The notes beneath the pieces were generated by a model. It did not search any database, had not been told where the DNA came from, and saw only the letters and a program-made list of their open reading frames with translations. DNA of 13,467 nt from contig DJMM01000045.1 in assembly GCA_002435365.1 (NCBI GenBank), positions 25,892 to 39,358 of the forward strand, written 5' to 3'. Origin of the DNA: Ignavibacteriales bacterium UBA6490. GTDB taxonomy: Bacteria > Bacteroidota > Ignavibacteria > Ignavibacteriales > Ignavibacteriaceae. This document shows positions 8,100 through 13,467 of this stretch, one piece after another. Made by a program: the position numbers and the translations under genes. Each line of letters opens with the position of its first letter. The first letter of the stretch is position 1.

Positions 8100-8128
8100 A
8101 ATCCGGAACCAGAGAGCTGGTCCGGATT
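8100..8128. repeat. Perfect 8-base-pair hairpin, extendable by CC/GG
   Basis: AATCCGGA (8100-8107) is the exact reverse complement of TCCGGATT (8121-8128). CC (8109-8110) and GG (8119-8120) extend the stem past one bulged base, leaving an 8-base loop. No T-run follows on either strand, so it is not a good intrinsic terminator. It closes the GC-richer block that contains the 11-base repeats. Confidence 0.55.
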
Positions 8129-8283
8129 ATTATTCCATTCCATCAAATGTGAACTCAAAGTAATTATTTATTTAAAATAAAAACTTATTTGGAGACGGTT
8201 CTTCTCTCATTTTTAAACTTTTAAATTTGCTTATGACACACAAATTATTTAAGTTTTTAAGAGTTCTCTTATACAAGAAGAAA

Positions 8284-8300
8284 TTGATAATCATTCTCAA
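8284..8300. promoter_or_regulatory. Fur-family operator overlapping the cytochrome promoter
   Basis: The dyad TTGATAATCATTCTCAA is nearly symmetrical. Its core TGATAATCATTCTCA (8285-8299) differs at one position from the 7-1-7 Fur box TGATAATnATTATCA. The 19 bases 8280-8298 match the E. coli-type Fur consensus at 16 positions. It covers the -35 element and part of the spacer, where a bound repressor would block RNA polymerase. Iron-dependent repression is the natural reading, but a related regulator (PerR, Zur) is possible. Confidence 0.6.
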
Positions 8301-8312
8301 ATTTGATATAAG
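8284..8312 (+). promoter_or_regulatory. Sigma70-like promoter of the nonaheme cytochrome gene
   Basis: TTGATA (8284-8289, five of six to TTGACA) is separated by exactly 17 bases from TATAAG (8307-8312, five of six to TATAAT). Transcription would start near 8319, giving a leader of about 127 bases before the ATG at 8446. The layout is the classic housekeeping-sigma arrangement. Bacteroidota often use a different consensus, so whether this lineage's sigma factor reads it is inference. Confidence 0.55.
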
Positions 8313-8445
8313 AATCTCCTTTTTTAATAGGATTGATCCTCAAAAAGCGTTGCTGAAATAATTAACAGATTCTGGTTTAGTTTTTGCTAATTTCAAGAAA
8401 TAAAAAGACGAAGAAATTAAATTAATTCACACAAAAGGTCAAACT

Positions 8446-10536
8446 ATGAGAAAAAAAATTTTACTGTTTGTTTCCTTGATGTTGTTCTGCGGAATTACCT
8501 TTGCTCAAACGGCAAAGATAGTTACAGAGGCAGTCAGCCCGCATCAACTGGAAGAATATGGATTGCAGACAAATTCAGTCTCTACCGGATTGGATGTGGT
8601 TGCTAATGGAACCAACGTTTATTTGTCGGCTCACAATATTGGCAATTCACAGGCAATTACCTCAGCAGTATTCACATTTGTGTCAAAACCTGCAGGATCT
8701 GCAGCAGCTTTTGAAACAATAAATGATACCTGGTCTACATTTATCCCCGATGCAAAAGGAGCTTATACTGTTAAGCTGACCATTACAACATCTGCAGGCA
8801 CAGATGACACCACCAAAACAATTTACGCTTCCGACTGGGTCGGAGTTGGAAATTTTAATGGAGTTACTGCCACTTATCCAAACTGTATGGTTTGTCATCA
8901 ATACACTCCGAAATTCATAGATATTTTTGACCGCTGGAAAGTGAGCGGGCATGCCAACATATTCAACGAACAGATCAGAACCAGTACCCATTACAGCACC
9001 AGCTGTATGAAGTGCCATACCATCGGATATGATCATAACCTTGAAGTTGACAACAACGGTTTTGACGATGTGGCAGAAAGTCTTGGTTGGGTATGGGATG
9101 GTCATTCCAATCCTGGCAAGTGGGATACTTTGGTTACTGAATATCCTGGTCTGGTTAATTTTGCTACCATCGGATGCGAGAACTGCCATGGACCGGGAAG
9201 TGAACATACTATGGGCGGAAATACTGCAAAGATTGATATTACACTTGATGCTGGTGTTTGCGCACAATGCCACGATGAACCATGGAGACACAATATCTAC
9301 AGAATGTTTGAAAACTCAGTTCATTCTGAAGCTATTTGGTCAAATTCGTTTTCTCAGGGTTCCTCAAGCCAGAATAACAGTTTAAGTAACTGTATAAGAT
9401 GCCATGACGCAAAGGGATATGTAAACTTTACAAAAGGAATGACAACGAATACCACCGGCATGGTGGAAGCTGATCATACTGCGATAACCTGTCAGGCCTG
9501 CCACGATCCTCATGGTAATGATAATGTTGCCTCTCTGAGATATATCCCTGCAGGATCCGATACACTGGGTAACGGTTATCAATATACTCTCGGCGGTACC
9601 GGCAAAGTATGTATGAATTGTCATAAGGCAAGAAGAGACAATGGCACATATGTACCGAGCGGATCGATAAGCAGCCACTGGGGCCCTCATCATTCTGTTC
9701 AGTCAGATGTTTTGATGGCTGAAAATGCTGCACAGTTCGGTAGCCCGTATCTCAGCAGCCCGCATAAATTTGCCCTCGAAAATCTCTGCGTTGACTGCCA
9801 TATGGTTGCCACAGTTGATACCGGTAATGTTAACAGAGATAAGGTAGGCGGACACTCCTGGGCTTTATCAAATGAAGCAACCGGATATGATCATACAGTT
9901 GGCTGTGTAAAATGCCATGGCCAGAGAGAAGATTTTGAAGCCTTTATAGCACGTATAGATTATGATGAAGACGGACAGGTCGAACCTATCCGTGAAGAAA
10001 TTGAGGGACTTACCACTTTATTGAGAGTTACCTTACCACCAAGGGGAATAGATTCGCTGAATTTACCCGCAATTGGCGACAGTATGGAGTTCCGTAAAGC
10101 ATACTGGAATTACCAGCTGATAGCTTATGACGGAAGCGGCGGCATGCACAACGCAATGTTCGCAGTCGATGTATTGAGAAAAACAATTCAGGGTATTGGC
10201 GGACCTTTAACCAGTATTCGTGTTGAAGATGCAGAAACCCCTGAAAGTTTCGCACTGCTGCAGAACTATCCTAATCCGTTCAATCCGAGCACTACTATCA
10301 GGTACAGCGTACCGTTTGAAAGCAAGGTAAAGATCGTTATTTACAGTCTAACCGGCGAAATGGTGCGGGAGATAGTTAACCGTGTACAAAGCACAGGTAC
10401 ATATGAAACTTTATTCAGTACCTACTCTGCCGGGAAAGAACTTTCTTCAGGTGTTTACTTCTACAGTATTGAAGCAAAAGCACTGGACGGTTCAAAGACC
10501 TTCAGAGAGACAAAGAAAATGATCCTGATGAAATAA
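8446..10536 (+). CDS. Secreted nonaheme c-type cytochrome with T9SS sorting domain
   Basis: A 696-residue exported electron-transfer protein. Residues 1-20 are a Sec signal peptide ending FA before Q21. Residues about 50-128 resemble a PKD/Ig-like beta domain (FTFVSKPAGSAAAF, then FIPDAKGAYTVKLTITTSAG). Nine CxxCH heme c motifs follow, with first Cys at 147, 187, 244, 272, 316, 349, 389, 448 and 487; extra histidines in between could be distal ligands. The cytochrome part looks like the cytochrome c554-type multiheme group, though no exact family is recognised. Residues about 605-696 form a T9SS type A sorting domain (NYPNPFNPSTTIRYSVP, then GVYFYSIEA). Export to the cell surface, with anchoring or release, is therefore expected. 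AAAGG stands seven bases before the ATG. A Fur-like promoter lies upstream and a terminator downstream. Confidence 0.93.
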   Translation: MRKKILLFVSLMLFCGITFAQTAKIVTEAVSPHQLEEYGLQTNSVSTGLDVVANGTNVYLSAHNIGNSQAITSAVFTFVSKPAGSAAAFETINDTWSTFIPDAKGAYTVKLTITTSAGTDDTTKTIYASDWVGVGNFNGVTATYPNCMVCHQYTPKFIDIFDRWKVSGHANIFNEQIRTSTHYSTSCMKCHTIGYDHNLEVDNNGFDDVAESLGWVWDGHSNPGKWDTLVTEYPGLVNFATIGCENCHGPGSEHTMGGNTAKIDITLDAGVCAQCHDEPWRHNIYRMFENSVHSEAIWSNSFSQGSSSQNNSLSNCIRCHDAKGYVNFTKGMTTNTTGMVEADHTAITCQACHDPHGNDNVASLRYIPAGSDTLGNGYQYTLGGTGKVCMNCHKARRDNGTYVPSGSISSHWGPHHSVQSDVLMAENAAQFGSPYLSSPHKFALENLCVDCHMVATVDTGNVNRDKVGGHSWALSNEATGYDHTVGCVKCHGQREDFEAFIARIDYDEDGQVEPIREEIEGLTTLLRVTLPPRGIDSLNLPAIGDSMEFRKAYWNYQLIAYDGSGGMHNAMFAVDVLRKTIQGIGGPLTSIRVEDAETPESFALLQNYPNPFNPSTTIRYSVPFESKVKIVIYSLTGEMVREIVNRVQSTGTYETLFSTYSAGKELSSGVYFYSIEAKALDGSKTFRETKKMILMK

Positions 10537-10551
10537 TGCTTTAATAATTTC

Positions 10552-10586
10552 AATCCGGTGTGTTAACACCACACCGGATTTTTTTT
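10552..10586 (+). terminator. Intrinsic terminator after the nonaheme cytochrome gene
   Basis: AATCCGGTGTG (10552-10562) pairs perfectly with CACACCGGATT (10570-10580), an 11-base-pair GC-rich stem with a 7-base loop. The stem runs into eight T residues (10579-10586). It starts 15 bases after the cytochrome stop codon. It should end most transcripts before the downstream barrel gene, which then needs its own promoter or read-through. Confidence 0.92.
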
Positions 10587-10637
10587 AAAGTAAAATTAAT
10601 TTCAGTTCTTTAAATAGATAAATCCCGTGCAAGAAAA

Positions 10638-11921
10638 ATGAAAAATATTATTGCTGCAGTCTGCATTTTTTTAGCTGGAACGGCTTCACTGTTTCCCCAG
10701 AATATTAATGGCAGGATATCATCATCTTATTATGCCTATGAAAGATTCGACTCTGCCGATGTTTCAGCAAACTACCTCCGTGCTTTTCAGATGCTCAACC
10801 TGAATGTTAACGAAGGTAAATTTGCCCTCAGAACTTCATTGAATTTTGAGACCGACCTTAGCGCGGATATCAAGGATGATCCCAGGCTCCGTTTCTATAA
10901 CCTGTATCTTGAAGGAAGGGATCTTTTCGGTATTGCAACCATTAAACTGGGAAGGCAGCCGGTGTTCAATAACATCGGCGGCGGTTTATTCGACGGTGTT
11001 GACCTGACGCTTAAAAAATCGAAATATAAATTGTCAGCTTATTACGGCGGAAATGTTCCTGCCTACCAGAAGCTTGATATAATTGATAACTGGGAAGATA
11101 ATTATATCTTCGGCGGAAAATTTTCTGCTGCTCCGGTAAAAGAATTCCAGATAACTCTCGGGTATGTAAATAAAAATTACAGGCCTGAGGATTACTGGGC
11201 TGCTGCGCTGGATACAGAGCTCGATCCGGTAAAAGTGCTTATCCGCGGAAATTCCAGCCAGTTCCAGTTCGGGTACGTGGAAGCTGATTATGAAATGCAC
11301 AATGTGTTTTCAGTCAGTACAAAGTATGAATTTGACTTCAATTTTGAAGAAACAAGCCAGGTGGAATTCCAGGGAACTTATAAACAGCCTCTGCGGGGGT
11401 TAAACTTTAATATTTATTATAACTACCGCGAACCGAGAATCAGGTATAACTCAATTTTCTCAGTATTCGATTACGGAAATACCCAGGAGATTGAAGCGGG
11501 AGCCGATTATACAATAAATAAGTACCTTACAGTGTCAGGGAAATTCGGATTTATTGAATATAAGGATGAAAATTCCAAAAGGATTTCTGCCGGAATTATT
11601 TTACCGGTTGCTTCATTATCCTATAGAAAAAACCTTGGCTATTCGGGTGAAATGGACGCCCTGTCACTATACACTTCCCACTCATTCTTTGAGGGAATGC
11701 TTACCCCGGTCCTTGGTGTCAGTTATGTAAATTATAAATTATCTGAAGATGACGAATCCAATAACCTTACATCCCTGATGGCAGGCACCAACTTCCGTCC
11801 CTGGCGCTCATTAAGTTTCGATCTGCAGGGTCAGTTTATGAATAACAAAATTTACAAAAATGATTACCGGTTGTTCTTTAAAATCAACTACTGGTTTAAT
11901 ACCAATTTAAACTGGATGTAA
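10638..11921 (+). CDS. Outer-membrane beta-barrel protein, candidate porin partner of the cytochromes
   Basis: A 427-residue exported protein not assigned to a named family. The N-terminus (MKNIIAAVCIFLAGTASLFPQ) is a signal peptide, with cleavage probably near residue 20. The rest is rich in alternating polar and hydrophobic or aromatic residues typical of transmembrane beta strands, for example LRTSLNFETDLSA, YKLSAYYGGNVPAY, FNIYYNYREP and LFFKINYWFNTNLNWM at the C-terminus. Short turn sequences separate them. There is no Cys or heme motif. Length and pattern fit a barrel of perhaps 16-20 strands. The 14-heme cytochrome begins one base after its stop codon, so the pair is probably co-translated, which suggests that the barrel sheathes or docks the cytochrome, as MtrB-like porins do. 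The sequence does not obviously match MtrB. It could also be an unrelated porin. No good Shine-Dalgarno sequence precedes the ATG. Confidence 0.8.
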   Translation: MKNIIAAVCIFLAGTASLFPQNINGRISSSYYAYERFDSADVSANYLRAFQMLNLNVNEGKFALRTSLNFETDLSADIKDDPRLRFYNLYLEGRDLFGIATIKLGRQPVFNNIGGGLFDGVDLTLKKSKYKLSAYYGGNVPAYQKLDIIDNWEDNYIFGGKFSAAPVKEFQITLGYVNKNYRPEDYWAAALDTELDPVKVLIRGNSSQFQFGYVEADYEMHNVFSVSTKYEFDFNFEETSQVEFQGTYKQPLRGLNFNIYYNYREPRIRYNSIFSVFDYGNTQEIEAGADYTINKYLTVSGKFGFIEYKDENSKRISAGIILPVASLSYRKNLGYSGEMDALSLYTSHSFFEGMLTPVLGVSYVNYKLSEDDESNNLTSLMAGTNFRPWRSLSFDLQGQFMNNKIYKNDYRLFFKINYWFNTNLNWM

Positions 11922-11922
11922 A

Positions 11923-13119
11923 ATGAAGATTAAATACGTTTACTTTTTTCTGCTGCCGGCAGCATTGCTTTTTCTGACACTCTCAGCATTCCTTTCGTCT
12001 CCCGGCGGCGGTGATGGAAAGAGGAATGATAAGATTATTAAATTCTCGCATTCCGTTCATGCCGAACTGACTGAATGCGGCAGCTGCCATTCAAAAGTTC
12101 CCGGGAGCACCTCACTTAAGGACAGGCTTCTTCCGGACCACGAAAACTGCCGGGAATGCCACGATGTGGAGGATTCGGACGGATGCAATACCTGCCATTT
12201 TGATGAAAACTATGAAGCCCTCGTTCAAAGTACATCCAGCCTGATTTTCAGCCACAAGGAACATGTTGAAAAAAGAAATCTTGAATGCACATCGTGCCAT
12301 AAAGGATTAAAAGATGTTGATTATTCATTCAGGGCTGTGCAGCCCCGTCCGGTGATGGCAGACTGCTATTCATGCCATAATGACAGATCGGTATCTTCAA
12401 ATGCATGCGAATCCTGCCATATCTCTACAGCAGATCTGATCCCCGCGGATCATAGAAGTATATCTTTCAAAAGATCACATAAATTTGCTGCCAGAGAGTT
12501 TAATGCAGACTGCGTTATGTGCCACGATGTAAATAACAATTCCTGCGAAACCTGTCATTCGGCAAATAATATTTCGACTGAAATCAGTCAGCCCTATGCG
12601 CCAAATAATTTTGTTGATGATCCCAGGGCTCAGAAAATTACAAGAGCCCACGAACTTAATTACCGTTTCTTCCATGGAATAGATGCAAGAAGCAAGAACA
12701 GCGAATGCCAGTCCTGCCATGATACTGAAATTTTCTGCGCAACCTGCCATCAGGCCGATAATGCTGATTTTGCAATGTCGGGAATAGTTCCGGCATCCCA
12801 TCTTAAACAGGGAACCTTTGTAACTTTCGGTATCGGCAGCGGCGGCGGTGAACATGCAGTTCTTGCACGCAGGGATATCGAGAACTGTATCTCCTGCCAT
12901 GATGTTCAGGGAAATGACCCGGTATGCTTACAGTGCCATACTGATCCTGACGGAATAAAAGGAACAAATAATAAAACACACCCGACCGGCTTTATGAGAA
13001 ATGAAGAAGGCGACTGGCATAATTCCCAGGGATCTGTATGCTACAACTGCCATACAAATGCTTCTCCGTTCGGTACAGCAGGACAAGGATTCTGCGGATA
13101 TTGTCACGGTAATAAATAA
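11923..13119 (+). CDS. 14-heme c-type cytochrome, probably periplasmic
   Basis: A 398-residue protein with a hydrophobic N-terminal export signal (residues 5-24) and no lipobox. It has fourteen CxxCH motifs, first Cys at 52, 76, 88, 122, 148, 162, 197, 208, 262, 272, 322, 335, 373 and 391. Most come as close pairs, often with Asp after the first motif (CRECHD...CNTCH, CVMCHD...CETCH, CQSCHD...CATCH, CISCHD...CLQCH). Histidine-rich leaders such as FSHSVHAE (41-48), FSHKEHVE (109-116) and FKRSHKFA (182-189) recur and resemble the F-x-H-x(2)-H pattern of class III cytochromes, where they supply distal ligands. It likely carries electrons across the periplasm or into the barrel encoded just upstream. 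The signal may be cleaved or act as a membrane anchor; the sequence does not decide. Confidence 0.92.
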   Translation: MKIKYVYFFLLPAALLFLTLSAFLSSPGGGDGKRNDKIIKFSHSVHAELTECGSCHSKVPGSTSLKDRLLPDHENCRECHDVEDSDGCNTCHFDENYEALVQSTSSLIFSHKEHVEKRNLECTSCHKGLKDVDYSFRAVQPRPVMADCYSCHNDRSVSSNACESCHISTADLIPADHRSISFKRSHKFAAREFNADCVMCHDVNNNSCETCHSANNISTEISQPYAPNNFVDDPRAQKITRAHELNYRFFHGIDARSKNSECQSCHDTEIFCATCHQADNADFAMSGIVPASHLKQGTFVTFGIGSGGGEHAVLARRDIENCISCHDVQGNDPVCLQCHTDPDGIKGTNNKTHPTGFMRNEEGDWHNSQGSVCYNCHTNASPFGTAGQGFCGYCHGNK

Positions 13120-13135
13120 TAATTGGAATCCGGAT

Positions 13136-13467
13136 ATGAAAATGAAATATTATTTAATTTATATTCTTCCTCTGTTCTTCCTGGCTGCCCTGGCAGCAGG
13201 CTGTTCCGATCTTCAATCGGATATTACTCAGATAGAGAAAATTAGTTACCATGGCGACGGGATGCTGAATCCTTCATCCCCTAATTTTCACGGCAGTGTT
13301 GTGAAAAATCTGAAATGGGATATGACCCAGTGCCAGACCTGCCATGGAACAGACCTGAGCGGAGGTAAAACTGGTGTCGACTGCAAAAGCTGCCATACCT
13401 CGGCAGAGGGACCAAAAGCCTGCAATACCTGCCATGGTTCATTTGCCGATCCATCGAGAATTGCACC
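13136..13467 (+). CDS. Multiheme c-type cytochrome lipoprotein, cut by right edge
   Basis: An open frame of 110 codons plus two bases runs off the window. The N-terminus is a lipoprotein signal: hydrophobic residues 5-21, then the lipobox LAAGC with the lipidated Cys at 23. Three CxxCH motifs are visible, with first Cys at 66, 83 and 96 (CQTCHGTDLSGG, CKSCHT, CNTCHGSF). More may lie beyond the edge. The gene starts 16 bases after the 14-heme cytochrome and is most likely in the same operon. It should be anchored to the outer membrane, possibly facing the surface or the periplasm. A second in-frame ATG at 13142 is an alternative start and would not change the lipobox. Full length and heme number are unknown. 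Confidence 0.88.
   Translation, partial: MKMKYYLIYILPLFFLAALAAGCSDLQSDITQIEKISYHGDGMLNPSSPNFHGSVVKNLKWDMTQCQTCHGTDLSGGKTGVDCKSCHTSAEGPKACNTCHGSFADPSRIA

Larger units (their letters stand above)
7799..8445. other. Divergent intergenic region between glycan operon and cytochrome cluster
   Basis: About 650 bases with no convincing gene on either strand. The flanks (7799-7980 and 8130-8445) are AT-rich. The centre (about 7985-8130) is more GC-rich and self-complementary, with a tandem/inverted 11-base repeat and a separate hairpin. The right part holds a plus-strand promoter with a Fur-like operator (8284-8312) and a leader of roughly 125 bases before the cytochrome start codon. Nothing resembling a tRNA or rRNA was seen. 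Confidence 0.7.

Noticed and set aside
8222..8229. TAAATTTG on the plus strand, an exact match to the TAnnTTTG -7 consensus.
   Set aside because: No TTG lies at the right distance upstream and it would give a leader above 200 bases; the sigma70-like site at 8284-8312 is better supported.
8258..8271. Short dyad TAAGAGTTCTCTTA upstream of the promoter.
   Set aside because: Symmetry is good but the site is short, matches no operator I can name, and lies in low-complexity AT-rich sequence.
8233..8361. A 42-codon plus-strand open frame (MTHKLFKFLRV...) in the intergenic region.
   Set aside because: It has no ribosome binding site and a composition that simply reflects AT-rich DNA, and the Fur-like operator and the -35/-10 promoter lie inside it.
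8683..9291. A 202-codon minus-strand open frame inside the nonaheme cytochrome gene.
   Set aside because: It is antisense to a well-supported cytochrome with nine heme motifs; its Cys/Ser-rich translation shows no family motif.
12475..12900. A 141-codon minus-strand open frame inside the 14-heme cytochrome gene.
   Set aside because: It is a shadow of regularly spaced CxxCH codons on the plus strand; no start signal or recognisable domain.

Overview
The window looks like chromosomal DNA of a Bacteroidota/Chlorobi-group bacterium, most likely an Ignavibacteria-type organism. The best clue is the C-terminal type IX secretion (T9SS) sorting domain, with the NYPNPFNPSTTIRY motif, on a multiheme cytochrome. 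The AT-rich intergenic DNA, the weak Shine-Dalgarno sequences and a possible Bacteroidota-type -7 box fit this. Taxonomy is inferred from these features only.

Left half (1-7763, all on the minus strand, read right to left): a tight seven-gene operon for surface glycan assembly and envelope or central metabolism. In order of transcription it holds a polyprenyl-phosphate sugar-1-phosphate transferase (initiating enzyme), a polyprenyl-phosphate mannose synthase-like GT2, and a GT2 glycosyltransferase fused to a catalytically gutted copy of the initiating transferase. It continues with accA (acetyl-CoA carboxylase), a 4HBT-fold acyl-CoA thioesterase, nadC (NAD synthesis), and a Wzx-type flippase cut by the left edge. 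Several junctions overlap (8, 20 and 4 bases), so translational coupling is likely.

Middle (7764-8445): a divergent intergenic region of about 650 bases. It carries a possible promoter for the glycan operon. It also holds a GC-richer block with an 11-base tandem repeat that recurs in inverted orientation, and a second perfect hairpin. On the plus strand it has a convincing sigma70-like promoter overlapped by a Fur-type operator.

Right half (8446-13467, plus strand): an electron-transfer cluster. It encodes a secreted nonaheme c-type cytochrome with a T9SS sorting domain, followed by a strong intrinsic terminator. Next come an outer-membrane beta-barrel protein, a 14-heme periplasmic cytochrome that starts one base after the barrel gene ends, and a multiheme lipoprotein cut by the right edge. 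At least 26 heme-binding motifs are visible. The combination of surface cytochrome, barrel, periplasmic cytochrome and lipoprotein cytochrome suggests an outer-membrane electron conduit (extracellular electron transfer), probably under iron control. The electron-conduit role is inference; heme motifs, signals and gene order are read directly.
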